Source: Ziziphus jujuba
Taxonomy: Eukaryota > Streptophyta > Magnoliopsida > Rosales > Rhamnaceae
Length of the DNA: 64,000 nucleotides
Direction of reading: 5' to 3'
Assembly: GCF_031755915.1 (NCBI RefSeq)
Contig: NC_083389.1
Location: 14,005,001-14,069,000 of the forward strand
In this document: one piece after another, positions 1 through 11,103 of the stretch
Layout of the letters: every line of letters begins with the position of its first letter
How positions within the stretch are numbered: position 1 is the stretch's first letter
Notes under the pieces: generated by a model
Seen by the model: the letters and a program-made list of their open reading frames with translations, nothing else
What the model was told of the DNA's origin: nothing
Database searches by the model: none
Translations under genes and position numbers: made by a program

Positions 1-25
1 GCATAAAAATGTCTCCTCTACTCCT

Positions 26-1629
26 TTGACTGACTCCACCCCAGATATCTCTTCTCTTCCTAATAACAATTTACCAAGTTCTTTTCCTCAAAATACTTCA
101 TTTACTGAATCAATTTCTTCTCTGGCAAATAATTCTCCTTTACGTAATGTTTCTGCTCTTGTTCCTCCAGTTAATTTGTCTCCACATAATTGTTCTCCCC
201 AGTCTGATACTTCCACTTCTGTTCCTAATACTTCAAATTCATCTTCTAGTCTTCAATCTCCTATTAGGCTAAATACTTCTTCTATTGTTTCTCAACCAGT
301 TTTGTCCAGTTCAAGAACAGTGTTGAAACCCAATACTCAATCAGTTCATCCTATGATAACTAGATCAAAGAATGGTATTTTCAAACCCAATACTTCAAAA
401 ATTCTTTTAACTACTAAACATCCTTTACCTCCTACTTCTCTTAGTCAAATGGTTGTCCCAAAAACAGTCAAAGCAGCTCTTCTTGATCCTCAATGGAAAT
501 CTGCTATGGAACTTGAATATTCTGCCTTGATGAAAAATAACACTTGGCAACTAGTTCCTTGCCCTTCTGATATGAATATTGTTGGCAATAAATGGGTTTT
601 TAGAGTAAAGTATAATGCAGATGGTACTATTCAAAGGTGTAAAGCTAGATTAGTTGCTAAGGGTTTTCTACAAACACCAGGGTTGGACTATTTTGAAACC
701 TTTAGTCCAGTTATTAAACCTGCTACAATTCGGTTGATCTTAACAGTAGCTATTTCTAAAAATTGGGTGGTACGGCAGTTGGACTTTAATAATGCATTTT
801 TGAATGGGGATCTCAATGAAACAGTGTATATGTCACAACCTGAGGGTTTTGTTTCTTCAACACATCCAGCGTATGTTTGCAAGCTGCAAAAGGCTTTATA
901 TGGTTTGAGACAAGCTCCACGAGCTTGGTTTGATAAACTCAAACAAGCTTTGCTTCACAAATGATTCAAGAACTCACAAGCTGATACATCCTTGTTCATG
1001 TATAATTCTGGTACAACCTGTGCTATGATATTGGTGTATGTTGATGATATCATAATCACAGGCAACAATGCTATTTTTGTTAATCAGCTTATTGGCGATT
1101 TGAACCAACAATTTTCTCTTAAGGATCTTGGTGATTTACACTTCTTTCTTGGAATTGAAGTTCATAGATCTGAAGGTGTTATGCATCTAACTCAGAGTAA
1201 ATATATTAGAGATCTATTGCAGAAAACCAAAATGGATGGTGCCAAAGAAGTTTCTTCTCCTATGTTAACTGGCAAACAGCTATCCCTATATGATGGTGAC
1301 ATGTTTGATAATCCTGAGCTATATAGAAGCACCGTTGGAGCACTTCAGTATCTCACAATAACTAGACCAGAAATCTCCTTTTCAGTCAACAAATTAAGTC
1401 AGTTTCTTCATGCTCCTACCACAGATCATTGGGAGGCTTGCAAGAGATTACTGAGATATCTAAAAGGTACAATTCAATATGGTCTTCAACTACAAGCTTC
1501 AAACCAGTTAGTTCTCCATGCTTTTGCAGATTCAGACTGGGCTACTAATCCCGATGATAGAAAATCTACAAGTGGTTATTGTATTTTTCTAGGGGCAAGC
1601 TTAATTTCATGGAGCTCTAAAAAGCAACA
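26..1629 (+). pseudogene. copia pol, RT and first half of RNase H (broken)
   Basis: This is the copia polyprotein from a Ser/Thr-rich linker into the RVT_2 reverse transcriptase and the start of RNase H. The RT catalytic motif YVDDIIITG lies at about 1037-1063. The RNase H start (FADSDWATNPDDRKSTSGY) lies at about 1523-1580. One in-frame TGA at 962-964 interrupts RT where the family normally has a glycine codon, and the same frame continues on both sides. Translation then runs into the inserted LTR at 1630. The remaining RNase H resumes in register at 9835 after the duplicated CAACA. The element is therefore dead through one nonsense mutation and one insertion, and the start lies outside the window. 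Confidence 0.9.
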
Positions 1630-3115
1630 TGTAACACCCCGTCCCGAATCGCACCGGAATCCGTGCACGTTGACCAAGGTTGACCGTTGACCAAAGGGGT
1701 CAAAAGTTGACTTTTTGACTAGGTGGGAATTTCGAGTTCACCAGGATACCGTGGCGAAGTGCACGATGCCACGAGTTCGTAGACTGGTAGCACGTCGAAA
1801 ACGGAGCTACGGTTTGGAAGTTATGGACGAAACAAGTTGCAGTCCAAACTGTCCAGGGGGTGTCGGAGTTGACTTTTTGTTTATGGGGAATTGAGCTTTG
1901 ACTCGTGTGTGGATGTGAAGTGCTCGTCGATACGAGTTCACAGACTAGCGGCACACTCAAAACGGACATCCGGTTAAAAAGTTATGGACGTTTGAAGTTT
2001 ACCGGATACCGTATTATTTTAATGTTTTTGGGTCGATGAACAGTGAAATGCCACGTGTCAGCTTCTGATTGGTCCACGTGGCATTGTTAAAACACTCGGG
2101 GAAGAGAGAGAAAGAGAGAGAGGAGAGAGAAAGAGAGAGAGTCACCGGCCGCCGGTCATTTTCACGTTTTCTGGCCTAGTTACTGTACACGCGCCGGCCA
2201 TCCAGATTGCCCACCTCATTTCCGGCAAAACCTCCAAATTTCACGGCGAACGGCCGCCGGACGCGCCCGGATCGGACGTCCGAAGTTTGGCGGCGATTTT
2301 TCCCCCTCTACCGCCGGCCACCGCGAATCGGCACTATTCCGGCCGATCTACAGTACACGCGCCGTACACCCATCATCCTCTCCTCAAGTCCGGCCTACAC
2401 ACCAAAAATCACGGCCATCGGACCACCGACGCGCCGGGATCGGAGCGTTTTCCGGCGAGGGGTCGGAAATCTTCAAACGGTGATTTCTCCGCCGTCCGAC
2501 CTCCGTTTTGCTCACCGCCGGTCCCGTTGGATTGCTCTCCTCACGATCTACAAGTCTGCAAAATTTCACAGCCAACGGCCACTGCACGCGCCGCCGCCGG
2601 CGACGGTTGCCGGTGACCGTGGCGGCCCGCCGGAAATTACTGTTCCGGCGAGTACCCGAAATTCCGGCCAGCTCCAGTCCGCTGTGTTCGACCTCCTGAA
2701 CCTGAATCCGGCATCCGTTTCCGCCAATTCGCGACGGTTTGGGAGAATTGCGGAGCCGAAACCCGAAAAGCTACCCGACGAAATTCCGACCCCGTCGGGT
2801 ACGATCATCGGAAATTGAGACCGAATCTGTGATCAACATCACTCGAGCTTCGATTCGGTATATAACTCGTAAATTCTAGATATCGTTTGTGTTTTGACCC
2901 CCGGGTACCGGGTATTATGTACCCGATTAAATATTAATTTATTTGACTGCCTGTGAATTTTGTTCTAGGAGCACCGGTGAGTCGTAGAATTGATCCCGTA
3001 GTGGATCATGGGTTAATTGCGTGCTCCAGGTGAGTGACCCACCTTCAAATTTATTTGGGAAATTTAATTGATGAATATATTATGTGTGAATTAAATATTT
3101 GGAATTTAATTCCTA
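1630..3115 (+). mobile_element. gypsy solo LTR 'A', left half
   Basis: The LTR starts TGTAACACCCCG at 1630, directly after the copia target CAACA (1625-1629). It contains GA-rich simple repeats (2100-2145) and a GC-rich block (2180-2820). It is interrupted at 3116 by another element of the same family, and its right half resumes at 8381. No internal region belongs to copy A, so it is a solo LTR of about 2.94 kb. ORFs in the GC-rich block recur in the other LTR copy and are not considered genes. Confidence 0.85.
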
Positions 3116-3570
3116 TGTAACACCCCGTCCCGAATCGCACCGGAATCCGTGCACGTTGACCGTTGACCGTTGACTGTTGACCAAGGGGTCAAAAGTTGAC
3201 TTTTTGACTCGGTGGAAATTTCATGTTGACTAGGGTACCGTGGCAAAGTGCATGACGCCCTGAGTTCGTAGACTAGTAGCACGTCGAAAACGGAGCTACG
3301 GTTTGAAAGTTATGGGCAAAACAAGTTGAAGTGCAAACTGTCCAGAAGGTGCCGGGAGTTGACTTTTTCTTGTGATGTAATTTTGAGTTGACTCTTGTAT
3401 GGTTGTAAAGTACTCGTCGATACGAGTTCATAGACTAGCGGCACGCTTAAATCGGACATGTGGTTAAAAAGTTATGGACGTTTGAAGTTTACCGGATACC
3501 GTATTATTTTAATGTTTTTAGGTCGGTGAACAGTGAAATGCCACGTGTCAGCTTCTGAGTGGTCCACGTG
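3116..3570 (+). mobile_element. truncated 5' LTR of gypsy element B
   Basis: This matches 5350-5800 closely, with a 7-bp TTGACCG-type length difference and several G-to-A changes. It stops at GGTCCACGTG, where the sequence switches to pol (CCAAATC...). The intact LTR continues GGTCCACGTGGCATG at 5789-5803. Confidence 0.85.
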
Positions 3571-5305
3571 CCAAATCTATACCGACCATAAGAGCCTCAA
3601 GTATATTTTCACTCAGAAGGAGTTAAATATGAGGCAAAGGCGATGGATGGAGTTGTTAAAGGATTATGACTGTGTGATTGACTATCACCCGGGTAAGGCG
3701 AATGTAGTGGCAGATGCCTTGAGTAGGAAGGCTACTGGATCTCTTGCTCACGTTCAAGTCATCCAACTACCTCTCATGGTGGAGTTGAAGAAGATGGGGG
3801 TGTTAATGCATATGCATCCTTCAGGAGTTCTCATGGCTAGCTTCCAGGTACGACCGGTGTTGGTGGATCGTATAGTAGAGACCCAAATGGAAGATCCTAA
3901 GTTGAGGACAATTAAGGGCAAGGTACAAGAAGGTCTTGATCCGGAATTTTCCATAAGGAGGGATGGAGCCCTCGTGTATAAAGGACGACTTTGCGTTCCG
4001 GATATCCCAGGACTCAAGAAGGAGATTTTGGAGGAGGCGCATAGCTCGATGTATGCGATGCATCCTGGGAGTACCAAGATGTACCAGACGCTTGTTAAGT
4101 ATTATTGGTGGATTGGTATGAAGAGAGAAGTGGCAGACTTCGTATCAAAGTGTTTGATTTGTCAACAAGTGAAAGCAGAAAGACAGAAGCCTTCGGGACT
4201 ACTCCAACCTTTACCGATTCTCGTGTGGAAGTGGGAAGAACTCAACATGGACTTCGTATTCAAGCTTCCTTCCACACCTAGAAGGTACGACGACATTTAG
4301 GTAATCATCGATCGTCTCACCAAGTCGGCACACTTCCTACCGGTACGAGAACGTTTTTCGCCCGAGAAGTTAGCCCAGTTGTTTGTGCAACGCATTGTAA
4401 GTCTTCATGGAGTACCGTTAGCCATCGTCTCCGATCGAGATCCGCACTTTACTTCACGACTATGGCGGAAGTTGGCTGATGCACTAGGAGCAAGACTTAA
4501 CTACAGCACCGCTTTTCACCCGCAATCTGATGGACAAGCAGAGCGCACAATCCAGACATTAGAAGACATGCTAAGGTCTTGCATTATGCAATTTCGCGGT
4601 AGCTGGGATGAACAACTGCCACTGATAGAGTTTGTCTACAACAACAGTTATCAAGCGAGTACTGGAATGTCCCCGTATGAAGCTTTATATGGGAGGCAGT
4701 GTCGGACACCTTTGTGTTGGAGTGAGGTAGGAGAAGAGAGGCTCCTTGCAACAAATAATGCGGTCGGATCTGAGTATTTAAGGATGACCTTGGACAAGGT
4801 GAAGATCATTAGGGATCGATTGAAGGTTGTCCAAGATAGACAGAAGAGTTACGCCGATGTGCGTAGAAAGGATTTGGAATTCGAGGTAGGAGATTGGGTA
4901 TTCCTAAAACTATCTCCATGGAAAGGAGTAGTACGTTTTGGACGACGAGGTAAGTTGGGTCCTCGTTATATTGGGCCTTACGAGGTTACGGAGAGGATTG
5001 GCCCGGTGGCGTATAGGTTGGCGTTACCGGAAGAGCTAGCTCGAGTACACAACGTGTTTCATGTGTCGATGCTACGGAAGTATATTGCAGACCCTTCGCA
5101 CGTACTCGAGAGTCCGGATATAGAGATAAGGGAAGATCTTTCGTATGTGGAGCAGCCAGTACAGATTTTGGATCGCGAGGAACGCACGCTACGCAACAAG
5201 ACTATTCCTCTAGTTAAGGTCTTATGGCGGAACCACTTAGTCGAGGAAGCAACGTGGGAACCCGAAGCACAGATGCGTGAGCAGTACCCGTATCTGTTCC
5301 AGTGA
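3571..5305 (+). pseudogene. gypsy pol: RNase H end, integrase, C-terminal domain (broken)
   Basis: Reading begins inside RNase H ([13 protein letters not shown]). It runs through the integrase HHCC zinc domain ([12 protein letters not shown]) and the DDE core ([27 protein letters not shown]) to a chromovirus C-terminal region ending at 5303-5305. One in-frame TAG at 4298-4300 replaces what the family normally has as TGG; the frame is otherwise open from 3533 to 5305. An ATG at 3533 lies in LTR sequence and is fused in frame to RNase H by the deletion, so it is not the native start. The element has no RT, gag or protease, so it could only have moved by help in trans. Confidence 0.88.
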
Positions 5306-5336
5306 CGTGCGAAAATTTCGAGGATGAAATTTTTGT

Positions 5337-5348
5337 AAGGGGGGAAGG
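5337..5348 (+). other. polypurine tract of gypsy element B
   Basis: AAGGGGGGAAGG ends two bases before the 3' LTR start TGTAACACC at 5350. This is the expected plus-strand priming site. Confidence 0.85.
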
Positions 5349-5349
5349 C

Positions 5350-8300
5350 TGTAACACCCCGTCCCGAATCGCACCGGAATCCGTGCACGTTGACCGTTGA
5401 CTGTTGACCGAAGGGGTCAAAAGTTGACTTTTTGCCTCGGTGGGAATTTCGAGTTGACTAGGGTACCGTGGCGAAGTGCATGACGCCCTGAGTTCGTAGA
5501 CTAGTAGCACGTCGAAAACGGAGCTACGGTTTGAAAGTTATGGGCAAAACAAGTTGAAGTGCAAACTGTCCAGAAGGTGCCGGGAGTTGACTTTTTCTTG
5601 TGATGTAATTTTGAGTTGACTCTTGTATGGTTGTAAAGTACTCGTCGATACGAGTTCATAGACTAGCGGCACGCTTAAATCGGACATGTGGTTAAAAAGT
5701 TATGGACGTTTGAAGTTTACCGGATACCGTATTATTTTAATGTTTTTAGGTCGGTGAACAGTGAAATGCCACGTGTCAGCTTCTGAGTGGTCCACGTGGC
5801 ATGAACAGTGTCACACAGGGGTTTTATTTGTTAAAACTCTCGGGGAAGAGAGAGAAAGAGAGAGAAGAGAGAGAAAGAGAGAGAGGAGAGAGAAAGAGAG
5901 AGAGAGAGGACCCGCCGGCCGCCGATCATTTTCACGTTTTCCGGCCTAGTTACTGTACATGCACCGGCCAGCCAGATTGCCCACCTCATTTCCGGCAAAA
6001 CCTCCAAATTTCACGGCGAACGGCCGCCGGACGCGCCCGGATCGGACGTCCGAAGTTTGGCGGCGATTTTTCCCCCTCCACCGCCGGCCACCGCAAATCG
6101 GCACTGCTCCGGCCATTTTCCGGCCACACGCACCTGACAGCCTTGATCCTCTCCTCAAGTCCGGCCTACCCACCAAAAATCACGGCCATCGGACCACCGA
6201 CGCGCCGGGATCGGAGCGTTTTCCGGCGAGGGGTCGGAAATCTTCAAATGGTGATTTCTCCGCCGTCCGACCTCCGTTTTGCTCACCGTCGGTCCCGTTG
6301 GATTTCTCTCCTCACGATCTACAAGTCTGCAAAATGTCACAGCCAACGGCCACCGCACGCACTCGCCGCCGGCGACGGTTGCCGGTGACTGCGGCGGCCC
6401 GCCGGAAAATACTATTCCGGCGAGTACCTGAAATTCCGGCCAGCTCCAGTCCGCAGTGTTCGACCTCCTGAACCCAAATACGACTTCCATTTCTGCCAAT
6501 TCGTGATGGTTTAGGAGAATTGCGGAGCCGAAACCCGAAAAGCTTCCCGATAAAATTCCGACCCCGTCGGGTACGATCATCGGAAATTAAGACCGGATCT
6601 GTGATTAGCATCACTCGAGCTTCGATTCGGTATATAATTTGTAAATTTTAGTTATCGTTTGGTGTTCGCTCCTCGGGTACCCATTTGGGGATTACCCGAA
6701 TAAAATATTAATATTTGTGGTTTTGGTACTGTGGATGTTTTAGGTGCACGTGCGAGTAGCGGAGTCGATCCTGCGGAGGATCTTGATTGAGATACGTGCA
6801 CAAGGTGAGTGACCCACCTTCAAATTAATTTTGGGAATTTAATTGGTGAATATATTATGTGTGATTTAAATATTTGGAATAAAATATATTATGTGTGATT
6901 TAAATATTTGGAATTTAATTTTTATATGCCCAATATTTATTGGATTTATTGTGGGATTATTTATGAATTTATTGGATTTAAGAAAATGCGCATTTTACAA
7001 ACTTATGCCTTGTGAAATTATTTTATGGTTTTGAGGATTTTGAAATTGGTGTGGTTTTAATGGTAAATTGGGCACGATTTGATTTTCCAATATTTCAAGG
7101 AAAATATTGGGTTATGTTGGTGATTTCAATTTTTATAAAATATGCCCATGGAATATTATGCTTGGGAAAATGTGGATATTTGAATTGATGGATTTGGGAG
7201 TTGGTGGATTTGAAAATCATGGAATTTATGGTATTGATTATAAAGAAATTGTGGAGAATTTCCCGGTTCAAGCGGATGGATTATGCCCGCTATGCTTATG
7301 AAAAATGTGAAATTTGTTTTATAATTTAAATTGTGGATTTTATGATTTTTAGATGCACCGTGCACGTACTGGTGTTCTGATTATGTGATATGGTATATGT
7401 GATATGGATATTGTGCACACGGATATGATTAGCGCGCAGGTGGGTGTGAGTAGCGCGCAGGTGATATTATGAGGGTGTCCTGTGGATGCCATCGGAGAGG
7501 GTGGCCACCCCCCTTTGGCCGGGACACCAGGTTAGCAGCGGCGCAGTGGGACGCCACGCGACCGTATGCCGGTTTCTTTCTATAACCTCCTATCTGGCGG
7601 TACCTTGGGACGCTGGGTACTGTTGGCGTCACTGGTATATAGTAGGTGCATCAACTGATTTTTAGAACTGTGTTTTAAAAAAAATAAAATGTTTTAAAGC
7701 TGTATTGGAATTAAAATTTATTTATTACTGTTCGGATACTCATTTGATGTCTTGGTTTTTGGGGAATATGAATAAGGGTTTTGTGAAAATGTTTTAAAAA
7801 GGGGAACCTTTCCAACTGAGAGAATTGTAAGGGTTTTGAGAGAAAATATTATTTCCAAATAATTATTATTTATATACCTATTACCGTGGTATTATAGTGT
7901 AGAGTAGTAGGGTCGCTCACTGAGATGATTAGCATCTCACACTCTTAAATTCCGTTCCTCTAGGTACCAGGTTGTCGGTGTTCACTCGGAGCGGACTTGA
8001 TCTTCCTTGCTGTATTTGTTCGTGCAGTACCTTGTTCTTCTTTTACTGCAGTTGTAATATTTCTTTCACTTTTGCTGTATTCTGTATTTTGTAGTACTTC
8101 ATAAAGCTCTGTATACTGTATGGGACACTTATGTATTTGTATTGCATTGGATTACTGTATTTTTATTTTGGAGTGCTGAAATTTGTGGAACCAGTTCGTA
8201 GTACTGTGGGAGGAATAAGGGGACAATTATAGAAGTGTGTTTTCAGTGCAGGAAATTTTGTGGTAAGTCCATCCCTTAGGGGAGGTTCTGCCGGATCTTC

Positions 8301-8380
8301 CACAGAAGGGTCCGGTAGGGTTTCCCTGGGATCAGGGCTTGTCTAGGGTTCCGGTGGGGAAATTTGGATGGGTCCTGACA
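5350..8380 (+). mobile_element. gypsy element B, complete 3' LTR (3.03 kb)
   Basis: The LTR starts TGTAACACCCCG and ends GGGTCCTGACA. It has the same layout as LTR A: a TTGACC-rich start, GA repeats (5847-5908), a GC-rich block (5910-6480) and an AT-rich second half with GC-rich islands near 7425-7640. A TATA-like GGTATATAATTTG lies near 6628. At 6850-6910 a 40-bp stretch (GTGATTTAAATATTTGGAAT) is locally duplicated. Long ORFs on both strands of the GC-rich block are shadows of LTR composition. Confidence 0.87.
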
Positions 8381-9834
8381 CCTATGTGCCAAATATTTAT
8401 TGGATTTATTGTGGAATTATTTTTGAATTTATTGGATTTAAGAAAATGTGCATTATATAAATTTATGTCATGTGAAATTATTTTATGGTTTTGAGGATTT
8501 TGAAATTGCTGTGGTTTTAATATTAAATTGGGCACGATTTGATTTTCAAATATTTCAAGGAAAATATTTGGTTATGTTGGTGATTTCAATTTTTATAAAA
8601 TATGCCTATGGAATATTATGAGATTTGATTATTATATTTCGAGAAGTATTTATGCTATTGAGAAAATGTGGATATTTGAATTGGTGGATTTGAAAATCAT
8701 GGAATTTATGGTGTTGATTATAAAGAAATTACGGAGAATTTCCGGGTTCAAGCGGATGGACTATACCCGCTATGTTTATGAAAAATGTGAAATTTGTTAT
8801 ATAATTTAAATATGTGGATTTTATGATTTTTGGATGCACCGTGCACGTACTGGTGTTCTGTTTATATGTGATATGGTTAGTGTGCACACGGTTATGATTA
8901 GCGCACAGGTGGGTGTGATTAGCGCGCAGGTGATGTGATTAGCGCAGGTGGGTGTGATTAGCGCGCGGTTGATATTATGAGGTTGTCCTGTGGTTGCCAT
9001 CGGATGAGGGTAGGCCACCCCCCTTGGCCGGGACACCAGGTTAGCAGCGGCGCAGTGGGACGCCACGCGACCGTATGCCGGTTTCTCTCTATAACCTCCT
9101 GTCTGGCGGTACCTTGGGACGCTGGGTACTGTTGGCGCCACTGGTATATAGTGGGTGCATCAAATGATTTTTAGAACTGTGTTTTAAAAATAAAATGTTT
9201 AGAAACTGTATTGGAATTAAAATTATAATTGTTACTGTTCTGGTATTTATTTGATGTCTTGGTTTTCGAGGAATACGAACAAAGGGTTTTGTGAAAAGAT
9301 TTTAAAAGGGGAACTTTTCCAACTGAGAGAATTGTAAGGGTTTTGAGAGAAATTATTATTCCCAATTAATTATTATTTATATACTTATTACTGTGATATT
9401 ATATTGTATAGTAGATAGGGTCACTCACTGAGATGATTAGCATCTCACACTCTTAAATTCCGTTCCTCTAGGTACCAGGTTGTCGGTGTTCATTCGGAGC
9501 GGACTTGATCTTCCTCGCTGTTTTAGTTCGGCAGTACCCGTTTATTCTTTTATTGCAGTTGTACTATTTCTTCCACTCTGGTTGTATTTATCTTGCACTG
9601 GATTACTGTATTTTTTTTTTATATTGAAGTGCTGAAATTTGTGGAAACAATTTGTAGACTGTGGGAGGAATAAGGGGATGTTGTTAGAAGTGTGTTTTCA
9701 GTGCAGGTAATTTGTGGTAAGTAAATCCCTTAGGGGAGGCTCTGCCGGATTTTCCGTTGGAGGGTTCGGTAGGGTTTCCCTGGGATCAGGGCTGTCTAGG
9801 GTTCCGGGGAAGGAATTTTGGACGGGTCCTGACA
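8381..9834 (+). mobile_element. gypsy solo LTR 'A', right half
   Basis: This continues LTR A after the nested insertion. The junction reads CCTATGTGCCAAATATTTATT, matching the uninterrupted sequence near 6925 in LTR B. It ends GGGTCCTGACA at 9834, followed by CAACA (9835-9839), the copy of the left TSD at 1625-1629. It contains GC-rich short tandem motifs of the type ATTAGCGCGCAGGTG around 8895-8970, also seen in LTR B around 7425-7465. Confidence 0.85.
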
Positions 9835-10215
9835 CAACATGTGGTTGCAAGTTCCAGTACAGAAGCTGAGTACAGGGCTTTGGCACATGTCACAGCTGAG
9901 TTGTGTTGGTTGAGGAACCTTAGTCAAGAACTGCAGTTTTTGTTTGACAAACCAATAATATGGAGTGATAATATTGGTGCAGCACTATTAGCTTCTAATC
10001 CTGTACATCATGCCCGAGTCAAGCACATTGAGATTGATTTGCAATTTGTTAGAGACAAGGTTTTAGATAAAGAGCTTGAGATTCGTTATGTGCCTTCAAA
10101 GGAGCAGATTGCTGATATTTTTACTAAATCATTGGGTACTTCACGTTTTTTATTTCTGAGAAACAAGTTAAGAGTGAGTGAAGTTCCTGTAGTTATGAAA
10201 TCTGCATTATTATAG
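9835..10215 (+). pseudogene. copia pol, C-terminal RNase H remainder
   Basis: This is the continuation of the interrupted copia RNase H. Directly after the TSD copy CAACA (9835-9839) the reading resumes with HVVASSSTEAEYRAL, the typical copia RNase H core. It then has VKHIEIDLQFVRD and the C-terminal DIFTKSLG motif, and ends at TAG/A-rich DNA at 10213-10215. Removing 1630-9834 and one CAACA restores a continuous coding register across the junction, which proves the order of insertion. Any upstream ATG-initiated reading here comes from the gypsy LTR and is not a real start. Confidence 0.88.
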
Positions 10216-10317
10216 CATTTGATGTTGATTAAAAGGTGTCTTCAACTTGAAAAGAAAGCATTATGGAGTGCTGCCAGTTTTTTTTTTTAGTGGATGAAAG
10301 GAAGTATTGTCGTGAAG

Positions 10318-10653
10318 TACTGTCAAGTTCAGTTCTGGAAGCATTGTGGAATACTGTCAAGTTCAGTTCTGGAAGCATTGTGGAATATTGTTCAGTTCTG
10401 GAAGCATTGTGGAATACTGTCAAGTTCAGTTCTGGAAGCATTGTGGAATACTGTTCAGTTCTGGAAGCATTGTGGAATACTGTCAAGTTCAGTTCTGGAA
10501 GCATTGTGGAATACTGTTCAGTTCTGGAAGCATTGTGGAATACTGTCAAGTTCAGTTCTGGAAGCATATTGGAATACTGTTCAGTTCTGGAAGCATTGTG
10601 GAATACTGTCATGTTCAGTTCTGGAAGCATTGTGGGATACTGTCAAGTTCAGT
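10318..10653 (+). repeat. minisatellite of alternating 34- and 29-bp units
   Basis: About ten units share the core TTCAGTTCTGGAAGCATTG. They alternate fairly regularly between a long form (TACTGTCAAGTTCAG...) of 34 bp and a short form (TACTGTTCAG...) lacking five bases, so the effective period is 63 bp. The array lies between the pol stop and the polypurine tract of the copia element, in its 3' non-coding part. All ORFs predicted here on both strands are products of the repeat. Confidence 0.9.
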
Positions 10654-10690
10654 TTTTTTTTTTTTCATTAAGATGAAAGGTGTCTTTAAC

Positions 10691-10969
10691 TTGAAAGGGG
10701 GCGTATTGTGGAATGGTAACAGCTCAGCATAGCTTTAGCACAGCCTTGGTGCCAGATTATCACACCAGTTAGTTAAATGTCATGTGACCCACCACGTGCT
10801 TGTATTTTTAGTTATAAGTTTGTTGTTTCTGTTTTAGAGTACTAATATAAATACTTGATGTATTAGTTTCTTGTTAGTTAGTAAGTTTTACAAAAAAAGA
10901 ACTCGTAAAGAACTCTCTGGAAGTTTTTCTCAGAAAGTTTTCGGCTTTTCTGATTTCTTTCTTTCTACT
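10691..10969 (+). mobile_element. copia polypurine tract and 3' LTR
   Basis: A purine-rich tract (TTGAAAGGGGGCG, 10691-10703) precedes a sequence beginning TGTGGAATGG at 10707, as expected for a PPT followed by a 5'-TG LTR start. A TATA-like AATATAAATAC lies near 10845. The LTR is short, about 263 bp. The 3' limit is inferred from where homology to the promoters of the Kunitz paralogues begins, and a canonical CA end is not visible there, so the LTR may be clipped. Confidence 0.6.
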
Positions 10970-11103
10970 TGTATATATATCTCAACAACACGTGCATCAC
11001 ATGTGATTTCCCCACGCCATTCCCTATATAAATAGCAATGGAGTCTTATAAACTAAAAAACCAAGCAAACTCTTCTATCTTCAAACATTATCTACTTCTC
11101 AAA
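10970..11103 (+). promoter_or_regulatory. promoter and 5' UTR of Kunitz gene 1
   Basis: CTTGTATATATATCTCAACAACACGTGCATC matches, in reverse, the region upstream of the paralogues at 15.9 and 19.0 kb. It holds an ACGTG core, an ACATGTG core and a TATA box (TATATAAATA, 11025-11034) about 75 bp before the ATG. The copia LTR abuts it, so only about 55 bp of ancestral promoter survive upstream of the TATA box. Confidence 0.7.

Larger units (their letters stand above)
3116..8380 (+). mobile_element. Ty3/gypsy chromovirus element 'B', internally deleted
   Basis: This element is nested inside LTR A. It is flanked by CCTA on the left (3112-3115) and CCTA on the right (8381-8384), giving a 4-5 bp TSD depending on how the shared T is assigned. 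It keeps only the first ~455 bp of its 5' LTR. That stretch is fused directly to the RNase H part of pol, so PBS, gag, protease and RT are gone. Integrase, the C-terminal domain, the PPT and a full 3' LTR remain. The pol style suggests the Tekay/Del clade of chromoviruses, which is inference. Confidence 0.85.
1..10969 (+). mobile_element. Ty1/copia retrotransposon (Ale/Retrofit-like), 3' part, interrupted
   Basis: The 5' end lies outside the window. What is present is the end of the integrase/linker region, reverse transcriptase, RNase H, a 3' non-coding minisatellite, a polypurine tract and a short 3' LTR. The RNase H coding sequence is split by a gypsy LTR inserted at 1630-9834. The RT and RNase H motifs suggest the Ale/Retrofit lineage; this is inference from motif style, not a search. 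The right boundary is approximate. From about 10970 the sequence matches the promoter of the downstream Kunitz paralogues, so the element must end at or before that point. No TSD can be checked because the left end is missing. Confidence 0.85.

Noticed and set aside
2207..2818. Long + strand ORF (203 aa) rich in Pro/Arg, with a counterpart at 5801-6471
   Set aside because: It lies in the GC-rich block of the gypsy LTR. Several overlapping frames on both strands are equally open, and no domain is recognisable.
10318..10653. CRISPR-like appearance of regularly spaced repeats
   Set aside because: The spacers are parts of the repeat itself and not unique, and the context is a plant copia element.
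10229..10732. Repetitive ORFs on both strands (SSSVLEALWNT-type repeats)
   Set aside because: They are direct products of the 34/29-bp minisatellite.
11038..11103. Alternative upstream start of Kunitz gene 1
   Set aside because: The stretch aligns with the 5' UTRs of the paralogues, whose proteins start at MKKLMG/MMKLMG.
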